A stretch of DNA of 64,000 nt from an uncultured Lachnospiraceae bacterium. Lineage in GTDB: Bacteria > Bacillota > Clostridia > Lachnospirales > Lachnospiraceae. The position numbers were made by a program, and so were the translations under genes. Shown piece after piece: positions 17,300 through 25,462 of this stretch. The notes below the pieces were generated by a model, which was given only the letters and a program-made list of their open reading frames with translations, did no database searches and was not told where the DNA came from. Each line of letters opens with the position of its first letter. Position 1 is the first letter of the stretch. The stretch covers positions 1-64,000 of the forward strand of contig CAMWQW010000014.1 in the NCBI GenBank assembly GCA_947176505.1. Direction: 5' to 3'.

Positions 17300-18520
17300 T
17301 TAGTTTTTCATGAATACGTCATTTACCCGTTTATTGAAAAAGTTATCTGCAACAATTTCTCCGGCTCCTATCACACCTGCGCTTTCTTTCAATGAAGAGA
17401 CCAGCATTCTGTTCTCCTTTGCTCCCTTCACCTTTCTTTGGTCTGCCACATCCTTTACGATGTCAAAATACATTGGATATCTCTGGATCAGTATTCCTCC
17501 CATGACCACAATCTCCGGATCCAGAATATTGATCAGGCTGCTGACGGCAACCCCCAGATAAAATGCCGACTGGTTCAGAATAGACATTGTGAGCATATCC
17601 TTTTTCTTCGCCATTTCAAACACGTCCTCAATAACCAGCTCATTCCTCTTGTGATAAAGCGGATGTTTCTCTTCCTTTTCCAATTGTCGATTCAGAGTTT
17701 TAAGCACTGCAATTCCGGAACTTACTGCTTCAAGACATCCCTTGTTTCCGCAATTACATAAGGGACCGTTGATATCTACCGTAATATGACCAAATTCTCC
17801 TGCAACACCATTTGCGCCGATATTCAATTTGCCGTCTATAATGAGCCCGCTTCCGATGCCCATATCTACATCCACATAAACCAGAGTATTACATTCCTTC
17901 GCTTCTCCACACCAGTATTCCCCGAAAGCAATCGCATTGGTATCTTTATTGATAAAAACCGGGAAGCCCGTATTCTCTTCTAAAATTTCCTGCAAAGGAA
18001 GATAATTTAAAATAGGCATATTTGGCGGCGTCAATATAATTCCGTTCTCATAATCTATTGGACCGGGCGCACCTACACCGATTCCCAGAATTTTGTCTTT
18101 CCCGATACCGGAACTTTCTATCACTCGATTCACAGCTTGAATCAGCATATCCACAAATTCGTTCTGACCCGAAAAGCCTTTGTCCATGGTATACTTTTCC
18201 ATGGCAATCACCTGCCCCTGCAGGTTCATAAGAACCACTCCGGTAACAAATTTGTTGATATGAATACCGATGCTGTAACGATAATTTTCATTGATAGCAT
18301 AAGACACCGCTTTTCTTCCGATGCCGGTTGATTCCATTTGATCGCTCCTGATCAGATTTAATTCTTCCAGCTCAGCCAGAATCTTTTTAATAGCCATGAA
18401 CGTCAATCCCGTTACGGAAGCAAGTCCTGCCTTTGTAGCCGTCCCGTTTTTTCTGATATAGTTCAAAACCGTTCTTCTGTTGTAATTCTTAAGCTGTACC
18501 TGATTATTTTGCTCCGCCAT
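17300..18520 (-). CDS. ROK-family transcriptional repressor of the sugar locus (NagC/XylR type)
   Basis: A 406-aa protein. Residues 1-75 form a winged helix (NYNRRTVLNYIRKNGTATKAGLA). A sugar-binding ROK domain follows, with GIGVGAPGPID and DTNAIAFGEYW. The intact zinc motif NCGNKGCLE lies near residue 255, and MGGILIQRYP later. It should repress the locus and release DNA on binding a pathway sugar. Starts at ATG 18520 or GTG 18529 are both possible; the aagga upstream is about 13 and 4 bases away respectively, so ATG is preferred. It sits in the middle of the operon, behind its own AT-rich region with palindromes, suggesting autoregulation. Confidence 0.88.
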   Translation of the reverse strand: MAEQNNQVQLKNYNRRTVLNYIRKNGTATKAGLASVTGLTFMAIKKILAELEELNLIRSDQMESTGIGRKAVSYAINENYRYSIGIHINKFVTGVVLMNLQGQVIAMEKYTMDKGFSGQNEFVDMLIQAVNRVIESSGIGKDKILGIGVGAPGPIDYENGIILTPPNMPILNYLPLQEILEENTGFPVFINKDTNAIAFGEYWCGEAKECNTLVYVDVDMGIGSGLIIDGKLNIGANGVAGEFGHITVDINGPLCNCGNKGCLEAVSSGIAVLKTLNRQLEKEEKHPLYHKRNELVIEDVFEMAKKKDMLTMSILNQSAFYLGVAVSSLINILDPEIVVMGGILIQRYPMYFDIVKDVADQRKVKGAKENRMLVSSLKESAGVIGAGEIVADNFFNKRVNDVFMKN

Positions 18521-18529
18521 AATTTTCAC

Positions 18530-18645
18530 TTTTCCTTTTTTTATTTTTATAAAAAATCTTATTTTATAAAAAATTTATACTATAAAAGTATTTTTATAAT
18601 ATTATACTTTATATTTTGTTAAAAAAGGAAAAAAAAATTGAAATT
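18530..18645 (-). promoter_or_regulatory. AT-rich region with repeated ttttataaaa palindromes before the ROK regulator
   Basis: Between the second permease and the ROK gene lie three related palindromic boxes. Two are ttttataaaa, near 18549 and 18563, about 18 bp apart. The third is an imperfect box with tataaaa and tttttata arms near 18583-18600. ROK repressors of the XylR type bind AT-rich palindromes of this kind, so these are candidate autoregulatory operators or an internal promoter for ROK-GH36-FGGY-SP-FAD-GH38. Confidence 0.4.
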
Positions 18646-19524
18646 TTAACCTTTTACTGCTCCTCCCAGATTCATCCCCTCAGTAAAATACTTTTGCAGG
18701 CACATAAACACCACGATAATGGGTAAGAGCACGATACAGGATGCTGCCATCAGGTAATTCCACTGAGTATTTGACTGACTCACAAAAATCTTAAGACCAA
18801 TCTGCAGGGTAAAGCTCTTAGTATCCGTCAAATACAGCAGCGGCTTTAAGAAATCATTCCAGCTCCAGTTGAAGGAAAGAACCACAACCGTCACGATAGC
18901 CGGCTTCGCCATAGGAAGCATAATCTTCCTCCAGATGCAAAAGTGTGACGCCCCGTCCATCTGTGCTGATTCTATCAGCGAATTGGGAATTCCTGCATAA
19001 AACTGGCGCAACATAAATATAAAGTATGCCGACCCCATGAATTGCGGGACGATCAGCGGCAGATAAGTACCTACCCATCCCAATTTGGCGTACAGCACAT
19101 ACTGGGGAATCATGGTCACAAACTCGGGAATCATCATAGTAGCCAGAATAATAGTAAACAAAATATTCCTTCCCGGGAATTTGATCTTTGCAAAGCCGTA
19201 AGCCACCAATGAATTGGCAAGTACACCACCCAGAATGGCAAATCCAGCCACAAATACGGAATTAAAAAACCACCTCGTAAAGTCGGCGCTGATCCATGCA
19301 TCCTTAAAATTGCTCCATATGGGATTATGAGGATACCACGTGATGGGATAAGTGAAAATCTCATCCATGCTCTTAAGAGCGGTGGAAATCATAAACCACA
19401 AGGGCATAAGAACCGTCAAAGATGCCGCCGCCAATAGAATAAAACAAATGATATTCACTATCTGTTTTTTCTTCTTTCTACTTGTCAAACCGCCTTTTAT
19501 AATTGCATGTTCCTTTCCACTCAT
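18646..19524 (-). CDS. CUT1 ABC sugar transporter permease, MalG type
   Basis: A 292-aa permease with six predicted membrane segments. The EAA loop carries ESAQMDGASHFCIWRKIMLPMAKPA near residues 200-225. The C-terminal FVSQSNTQWNYLMAASCIVLLPIIVVFMCLQKYFTEGMNLGGAVKG is typical of MalG/carbohydrate permeases. It should form the channel with the adjacent MalF-type subunit. Its ATG overlaps the stop of that gene by one base. No ATP-binding subunit gene is in the locus, so a shared MsmK-type ATPase from elsewhere is inferred, as is common in Firmicutes. Confidence 0.9.
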   Translation of the reverse strand: MSGKEHAIIKGGLTSRKKKKQIVNIICFILLAAASLTVLMPLWFMISTALKSMDEIFTYPITWYPHNPIWSNFKDAWISADFTRWFFNSVFVAGFAILGGVLANSLVAYGFAKIKFPGRNILFTIILATMMIPEFVTMIPQYVLYAKLGWVGTYLPLIVPQFMGSAYFIFMLRQFYAGIPNSLIESAQMDGASHFCIWRKIMLPMAKPAIVTVVVLSFNWSWNDFLKPLLYLTDTKSFTLQIGLKIFVSQSNTQWNYLMAASCIVLLPIIVVFMCLQKYFTEGMNLGGAVKG

Positions 19525-20444
19525 TAAGTCTCACCTTCTTCCGTATGAACCCAATATTTTGATGCAACCAGATTAATCAGCGTAATTGCCATAACAATAA
19601 CCAGAAGGAACCAAGCCATAGCCGAGGCATAGCCCATATTGTATCTGGTAAATGCTTCATCATAAATATGCAGATTGTAAAAGAGTAAGGATCCAGCCGG
19701 ATCACCCTTTCCGTTCTTGCTCATGACCAGCGCTTCCTGAAATACCTGAAAGGCTCCTGTCATATTGGTGATAATATCAAAGAAAATAATAGGAGATATC
19801 TGTGGTAATGTAATCTTTCTGAACTTCTGTAAAAAGCTTGCACCATCAATATCCGCTGCTTCATACAGATCCTTTGAAACCGAATTCATGGATGATAAAT
19901 ATAGAAGCATACTGGTTCCTAACGCCCACACCCTCATCATCACAAGCGAGGGCTTTGTCCACGAAGGATCTGCCAGCCAAGAAGGACCCTCAATTCCAAT
20001 CAACCGAAGAGCTGAGTTAATCAGACCGCTTTGGGGCGCAAGAAGCTGTATCCAAAGTTGATATACCGCCACGCCGGAAAGAACCGTTGGCAGGTAAAAC
20101 AACATCCTGAAAACAGGCGTTCCCTTCACCTTTCGGTTCAGCAGTGTCGCCAGAAAAATGGCGCACACACAAGAACTGGGAACCGCCAGCAGCACATAGT
20201 AAAGAGTATTTCCCAAGGACTTCCAGAATACAGGATCTTTCACAAACATCCTGATATAATTTTCCAGCCCGATGAAGTCCATTCTGGAGGTCATGTTGTA
20301 ATTGGTAAACGATGCGTACAGTGAAAACAGCAATGGTCCTCCCGTAAGACAGGTAAAGCCGATAATCCACGGACTAATAAATAACCATCCTGCACGCGCT
20401 TCTTTCTTTTCTCTTTTTGTCATACCACGCTTCATATTTCCCAT
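19524..20444 (-). CDS. CUT1 ABC sugar transporter permease, MalF type
   Basis: A 306-aa permease with six membrane segments. The first is near residues 15-35 (GWLFISPWIIGFTCL). The EAA loop contains YEAADIDGASFLQKFRKITLPQISP near residues 195-220. It pairs with the MalG-type subunit encoded next. An in-frame ATG at 20435 is an alternative start. A long hairpin lies between it and the upstream binding-protein gene, which probably lowers permease expression relative to the lipoprotein. Confidence 0.9.
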   Translation of the reverse strand: MGNMKRGMTKREKKEARAGWLFISPWIIGFTCLTGGPLLFSLYASFTNYNMTSRMDFIGLENYIRMFVKDPVFWKSLGNTLYYVLLAVPSSCVCAIFLATLLNRKVKGTPVFRMLFYLPTVLSGVAVYQLWIQLLAPQSGLINSALRLIGIEGPSWLADPSWTKPSLVMMRVWALGTSMLLYLSSMNSVSKDLYEAADIDGASFLQKFRKITLPQISPIIFFDIITNMTGAFQVFQEALVMSKNGKGDPAGSLLFYNLHIYDEAFTRYNMGYASAMAWFLLVIVMAITLINLVASKYWVHTEEGET

Positions 20445-20538
20445 CCCTTTTTATAAAATCGTCGCCCGACAGCGACGACTCAATGTTTTACGCTATCGCA
20501 ATTGCCTATAGAGTAAAGAAACAACCTTCCGATTGTTC

Positions 20539-20584
20539 CAGACTGTAGACAATCATCCATGGAAGAATGATTGTCTGCAGTCTG
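20539..20584 (-). terminator. Strong intra-operon hairpin behind the binding-protein gene
   Basis: An 18-base arm at 20539-20556 (starts cagactgtagac) pairs with 20567-20584 (ends gtctgcagtctg), with one G-U type mismatch and a loop of about 10 bases. There is no long T-run. It lies just after the sugar-binding protein stop codon and before the permease gene. Such hairpins protect the 3' end of the binding-protein mRNA or attenuate readthrough, giving more binding protein than permease. Confidence 0.75.
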
Positions 20585-20598
20585 ATTTAAAATCTTAA

Positions 20599-21981
20599 TT
20601 ATTTATTGTCACTAACAAGCTGTTCTACCTGAGCCTGTGCCTCGTCCAAAGCTTCCTGAGGAGTCTTGTTTCCAAGGATGATCTCATCAAGATAAGGAAG
20701 CACAATGTCTGATGCGCCGGGCGCTGTCAGTCTGTCAAGGGTAACCACTGTAGTAGGCATTGCCTCCAACGCCGCCTTGAATACAGGTATCTCCGTCAGG
20801 GAAGGATCCTGTGAGGCTTCGATATTTGCAACCGTATCATATACCTGCGACGCCCAGTATACCTGTGATTCTTTACTGGTGATGAACTTTGCGAACTCCC
20901 AAGAGCCCTCTACATCCTTTGCACCGTAAGGAATCTCCACTGAGAAACCGCCGCCCCATGAATAATGCTCGCCGCCTTCTTTTAACGCAGGCATCAGAGC
21001 GACACCATAATTCTTTTCAGGTGCGAAGTCACGTACCTTAGTAAACTCAGTAGGTGTATTCACCCACATAGCAACCTTGCCAGCCACGAAGGGATTCGTC
21101 ATACCGCTGCCGAATTCTGCGGAGAAGCTGTCCAATTCCTTTTTTCCGTAATATTCATAGAAATCCGTATAAATGTTTTCAAACAATTCCACCTTTTCAG
21201 GTGTGTTCACGGTTACATTTCCTTCCGCGTCGGTATAATCCTTGCCGTCTGCGCTGAATGCCCATGCATTCCACTCAAGAGTGCCGGGATAGAAGCCGAG
21301 ACGCTCATACGTACCATCTTCATTCTGAACATCTAACTTTCTTGCATATTCCACCAGCTCGTCCCAAGTTTGAGGTGGAGCCTCCGGATCCAGTCCTGCC
21401 TCTGCAAAAGCGTCCTTATCATAGTAAAGGATTCTTGTATCTGTTACATAAGGAAGTCCATATACCTTGCCGTCATAGACCATAGCGTCCATCAACTGAG
21501 GATAAAACTGATCGGTAAAGCCTTCGCCTTCCTGCGCGATCAAATCGGTAAGATCGGTCGCCTGATTTGCCTGCCCTCTATGTGTCACGGTACGGATATC
21601 CTGAATAATAATATCAGGCGGGTTGCCTGCCGCCGTTGCCGCAAGAGCCTTGGTCCATACGTCACCCCAAGGATAATTTACATGCACCACTTCATATTTG
21701 TCCTGAGATTCGTTAAAGTTCTGGCAAAGCTGTTCAATTACATATTTATACTGACCGTCTCCCCACCAGTCCCAGACCTCAAGTTTAATTCTTTCACCGG
21801 AAGCAGCTGCCTCCGTATCCGCGCCCTCAGTTCCAGCCGCGTCTGTACTCTCTGCACTCTCTTCTGCGCCAGACGTTTCACTGCCTGCCGTATCTGTGGA
21901 ATTTGTATTTCCGCAGCCTGCAAGGCTTGTAATGCCAAGAACTGTCGCCAGCAGTAATCCGATTAATTTCTTTCTTTTCAT
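20599..21981 (-). CDS. Sugar-binding lipoprotein of the CUT1 ABC transporter
   Basis: A 460-aa solute-binding protein, family 1. The signal peptide MKRKKLIGLLLATVLGI is followed by a lipobox with Cys near residue 23 (SLAGCGN). A low-complexity acidic linker rich in S, T, E, A (about residues 27-62) follows. The mature domain has LEVWDWWGDGQYKY and the usual PDIIIQD and MWVNTPTEF blocks. It captures an oligosaccharide outside the membrane; the two permeases follow. The start has aggag about 9 bases upstream, and a 9-bp-arm palindrome lies right behind that site, so its 5' leader is a likely control point. Confidence 0.9.
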   Translation of the reverse strand: MKRKKLIGLLLATVLGITSLAGCGNTNSTDTAGSETSGAEESAESTDAAGTEGADTEAAASGERIKLEVWDWWGDGQYKYVIEQLCQNFNESQDKYEVVHVNYPWGDVWTKALAATAAGNPPDIIIQDIRTVTHRGQANQATDLTDLIAQEGEGFTDQFYPQLMDAMVYDGKVYGLPYVTDTRILYYDKDAFAEAGLDPEAPPQTWDELVEYARKLDVQNEDGTYERLGFYPGTLEWNAWAFSADGKDYTDAEGNVTVNTPEKVELFENIYTDFYEYYGKKELDSFSAEFGSGMTNPFVAGKVAMWVNTPTEFTKVRDFAPEKNYGVALMPALKEGGEHYSWGGGFSVEIPYGAKDVEGSWEFAKFITSKESQVYWASQVYDTVANIEASQDPSLTEIPVFKAALEAMPTTVVTLDRLTAPGASDIVLPYLDEIILGNKTPQEALDEAQAQVEQLVSDNK

Positions 21982-22309
21982 ACCCTTTTCCTCCTAAATT
22001 AAATTTTATTTAATTTTTCTTGCAAAAATACTTCTAAACTGTATTTGCTTTTTTAGTATATACTCTGATATACTTCTTGTCAATCATATTTATGAAATTA
22101 AGTTTAATAAATATACTTTTCATTATTATGCATAATAGTAACTAATATTTTTTGTTAACAATAAATATATTTAGTTATTTAGTATATTTTTCCTTGTTTT
22201 TTGTATTTTTATTCCATTTCATTATATCTCGCTAAAAAACATTATATTATATTAAGTTTAATTAAATATTTTCATGAGACTAACCATCAGTCACCAAAGA
22301 AAATCTTCT
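21982..22309 (-). promoter_or_regulatory. Promoter region of the transporter operon with candidate operators
   Basis: A 328-bp AT-rich gap before the binding-protein gene. It holds a perfect palindrome of 9-base arms, aaattaaat and atttaattt with ttt between (21996-22016), next to the ribosome binding site. Two direct copies of attaagtttaat lie at 22097-22108 and 22251-22262. The core agtttaatwa recurs in inverted orientation at 26602-26611, upstream of the ROK-kinase unit. These are candidate ROK binding sites. No gene was seen here. Confidence 0.5.
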
Positions 22310-22921
22310 TTACTCACCCGGGAAAAAGTATTCTTCCAACATAGCACACAAAGCATGATAAATAGGGAGATGAAACTCCTGTATATCCGCCGTCACCTGC
22401 GCCGGAACGATCAGGCACACATCGCTTAATTCCCTTAGCATTCCACCGTCTTTTCCCGTCATAGTGATGACCTTCATTCCCTTTGCCGCCGCCACCTTTG
22501 CCGCCGAAACCACGTTCACGGAATTTCCCGATGTGCTCAGCCCCAAAAGCGCATCACCCTCTCTGCCATATCCGTAGACCTGCTGGGCAAACACCATTTC
22601 AGGATCTACATCATTTAAAAACGCAGTGGAAAGAGCGCCATGTTGAGTTAAAGCAATAGCAGGAAGGGCACCCTGAAGCTTTTCACCCTGCTCGCCAAAA
22701 CGGTTTTTTTCTTCCGTCGAAAGCTTCCTCTGCTTGTAAAATCCCTTCATCAGTTCTCCTACGATATGGTCAGAATCCGCCGCACTTCCGCCATTCCCGC
22801 AAACCAACAGTTTTCCGCCCTTTTCGTAGCTGTCTTTTATAATTTCATATACCTGCTTTATCTCATCCTTCATCCCGGCAAGCACCGGATAACGTTTCGT
22901 CAAACGCATCAAATGATCCAT
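22310..22921 (-). CDS. SIS-domain sugar-phosphate isomerase, phosphoheptose-isomerase (GmhA)-like
   Basis: A 203-aa single-SIS protein. CGNGGSAADSDHIVGELMKGF at residues 41-61 corresponds to the GmhA active-site loop. GLSTSGNSVNVVSAAKVA near residue 128 binds the sugar phosphate. EFHLPIYHALCAMLEE near the C-terminus resembles the GmhA His-Glu region. GmhA interconverts sedoheptulose 7-phosphate and heptose 7-phosphate. Here there is no LPS heptose cluster; it follows a GH38 gene by 40 bases. A catabolic isomerase is therefore likely, possibly working with the sedoheptulokinase-like kinase of the next operon. Other SIS roles cannot be excluded. Confidence 0.75.
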   Translation of the reverse strand: MDHLMRLTKRYPVLAGMKDEIKQVYEIIKDSYEKGGKLLVCGNGGSAADSDHIVGELMKGFYKQRKLSTEEKNRFGEQGEKLQGALPAIALTQHGALSTAFLNDVDPEMVFAQQVYGYGREGDALLGLSTSGNSVNVVSAAKVAAAKGMKVITMTGKDGGMLRELSDVCLIVPAQVTADIQEFHLPIYHALCAMLEEYFFPGE

Positions 22922-22961
22922 TCTGCTTTTCCTTTCTTCTTACCGTTTCTGCCAAAGCCGC

Positions 22962-25385
22962 TTATAGTTCCAAAAGATCCGTCTTTCGTATCTTACTGCC
23001 GTCCCGGCTGATCTTATAAGTCGCAATCTCATAATGTCCCACGGAAATAGGATAGATCTTTTCCCGGAATATCAGCCTTGTTTCCGTATCCTTTCCTTCC
23101 ATTTCCAGAAGACGAAGCACAAAATCTCCGTCATCCTCCGCCTTCTTTACTAAAATAAGGGATACATTTTCCGCCTCAACCCTTCCTAAAGAAAACCGGT
23201 TCTCCACTTGCTTCCCCATGCCTGAAGGGGCATGAGCGTTGTCCGCAAGATACCCGTATGCGCCGTTAATCTTATCAGCAATGCGGTACAACTCTCTTTC
23301 CGGCAAAGCGCTTCCATGAGGCTTCAATACCAGCCAGAAGGTCTGAGTTCCAATATCCGTATATTCGTAGGTCTCCTGCCCATTCCACCAGTCCGGGCTG
23401 TTTCCCTGAGCGTATATGGCACTCCTTACCGCCGTAATCTGCACCCGGCCTCCTTCCATGTTAAAGGCATATTTACTGTCATTCGCTATAGCCAGACCGT
23501 TTCCCTTGTCATTGCTCACATCCAGAAAACTCTGCATGTTGTACTCCACGTTGTCACAGATGGTACGATGAATCACGCCATAAGCAGCTTCCGCCCGCGT
23601 TTCCACCGCCTCTTCCCCCACCGGATAAGCCAATTTTAAAAGATGCCACGTATGGTTAAATCTAAGTCTGTTCTCCACCCGCAGCTCCCTTTCCTTTTCT
23701 CCCAGATAATAAAGCTGCTCCAGTCGGGTGTCCTCATAGGAAAGGCGGACACGAATCACTTCCCGAAGTTTTCCGCTTTCCACCTTTTCTATGGAATCCA
23801 GACGGAAATTCACGTTCAAGTCCTCATATCTTCTATCCTGAAGGTGTCCCCATGCATCTCGCTCATCTGCATACATACGCAAGGAGGCTGCCTTCGTCAA
23901 AGCATTATATCCCGTCTCCTTATCAATCAAGGAAGATAGCATACCCGTTTTCCCGTCAAACTCCGCCAGCAGATACGCGTTCTCCAGCCGCAAAGCATCA
24001 GAATTCAAAATCTCCATACGAGGCGTGGATTCCAAAGAAGGTTCTTCCTTTACCACCCTGTACTGAACAAAACCATTTGCCGGAACAGAAGCATAGAACA
24101 CAAATCTCCTCCTGCCTCCCAAGGTAGTATGGCGTATTTTTGCATCCGTATGGATTCTCTGATAGGGAATCTCTTCACCCTCGGGATTTAGCAGTTTCAA
24201 AGGGCTCTGGCAAAACCACTCCAGTTCAACCTCCACATAATCCTCATAGGACATACCGCCCGTATGGAACAGAAACAGCGGAAACCCTTCGCCTATGGTA
24301 TCCTGCGTATTCACCATATGCTGGATAGCCAGAGCGCTGATTTCTCCCGCCCGGGCACAAACGCCGGAAATTTGCATAACAGCCTCGTCCCTTGCAGATT
24401 TAATAGTGGTGCCGCCCATAGTATCATGAAACTCGTTGAAATGAACCACCTTCCAGAGACGTTCCATTTCTCCCGTTTCCTTCATAAATCCCTCGCAGAT
24501 GTCAGCCGCCATGCTCATCAGGATGTCCGCCTTTACAAGCCGTCTTTCTGCTTGACGCATCTTCTGCTTAAACAGGGAATCCACAGAATAACATCCCTGA
24601 TTAATCCGCTCAAAAGCCCCTGTCAGCACCGGGAGATTTTCCTCTCCGATATCCCGCAAAAACTCCGTGTAACTTGAAAACGTAAGTTCTGCTTTTTCCA
24701 TGGACTTTTGCAGTTCATGAATGGTATTAATATTCTCAATGGTAGGACCTCCGCCGTGATTGCCCACGCCGTAGCAACAGACCATTTTGTCATAATCCTT
24801 GGTCCGCTCCAAAGTGAGCTCTATGTTTTTCACCGTAGGCTCATGAAACCATGTAGTGTATTCAGCCGGAAGACAGATGGCATTTACCTGACTGCCATCA
24901 CCGCTTTCCCATTTAAATACCGGGGTGTCCAGCCTCGGCCGCATGAATACATAAGAATCCATGCCGCTCTTTTTCAGTATCTGGGGCAGGACAGGGTTAT
25001 GCCCGAAGCTATCCACATTGGAACCGATTTTTGTCATCTTTCCGAAACGGCTCTTTAAGTAGCGCTGCCCATACAACCCGTGCCGTACAAAAGCTTCTCC
25101 GCAAGGCAGAATACAATCCGGCTCAATAAACCAGCCTCCCGTAATCTCCCAGCGTCCTTCCTCCACCCTCTGTTTAATTTCCTCGAACATTTCCGGCAAA
25201 ATTCCTTCAATCCACTCAAAAAAGGCAGTGGAGGTAGAAGTGAATCTAAAGTCCTCAAACTCCTTCATGCGCTCCAGAACGGAAGCATAGGTGGCTTTTA
25301 CCTCCTGCATGCCCTCTTCCCAGTTCCAGAACCAGACGGGGTCAATATGTGAATTTCCGATCATATACAATTTTTTCTTTTCCAT
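22962..25385 (-). CDS. GH38 alpha-mannosidase (first copy in transcription order)
   Basis: An 807-aa cytoplasmic enzyme with zinc ligands in NSHIDPVW (H13 and D15), the nucleophile Asp in NVDSFGHN near residue 125, and HFNEFHDTMGG near residue 320 carrying the fourth ligand. It shares the family architecture with the GH38 at 7391-9823 but differs throughout, so the two probably cleave different linkages. ATG at 25385 has gagg 9 bases before it; a TTG one codon upstream is also open. It lies between a ROK kinase gene and the SIS isomerase gene, all reading left. Confidence 0.92.
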   Translation of the reverse strand: MEKKKLYMIGNSHIDPVWFWNWEEGMQEVKATYASVLERMKEFEDFRFTSTSTAFFEWIEGILPEMFEEIKQRVEEGRWEITGGWFIEPDCILPCGEAFVRHGLYGQRYLKSRFGKMTKIGSNVDSFGHNPVLPQILKKSGMDSYVFMRPRLDTPVFKWESGDGSQVNAICLPAEYTTWFHEPTVKNIELTLERTKDYDKMVCCYGVGNHGGGPTIENINTIHELQKSMEKAELTFSSYTEFLRDIGEENLPVLTGAFERINQGCYSVDSLFKQKMRQAERRLVKADILMSMAADICEGFMKETGEMERLWKVVHFNEFHDTMGGTTIKSARDEAVMQISGVCARAGEISALAIQHMVNTQDTIGEGFPLFLFHTGGMSYEDYVEVELEWFCQSPLKLLNPEGEEIPYQRIHTDAKIRHTTLGGRRRFVFYASVPANGFVQYRVVKEEPSLESTPRMEILNSDALRLENAYLLAEFDGKTGMLSSLIDKETGYNALTKAASLRMYADERDAWGHLQDRRYEDLNVNFRLDSIEKVESGKLREVIRVRLSYEDTRLEQLYYLGEKERELRVENRLRFNHTWHLLKLAYPVGEEAVETRAEAAYGVIHRTICDNVEYNMQSFLDVSNDKGNGLAIANDSKYAFNMEGGRVQITAVRSAIYAQGNSPDWWNGQETYEYTDIGTQTFWLVLKPHGSALPERELYRIADKINGAYGYLADNAHAPSGMGKQVENRFSLGRVEAENVSLILVKKAEDDGDFVLRLLEMEGKDTETRLIFREKIYPISVGHYEIATYKISRDGSKIRKTDLLEL

Positions 25386-25462
25386 CAACCTTAACCTCTC
25401 TGCATCAGTATTTAATCACAGCAAAAATTCACCACATTTTTTTCATTTCCCATTCTTCCTAT

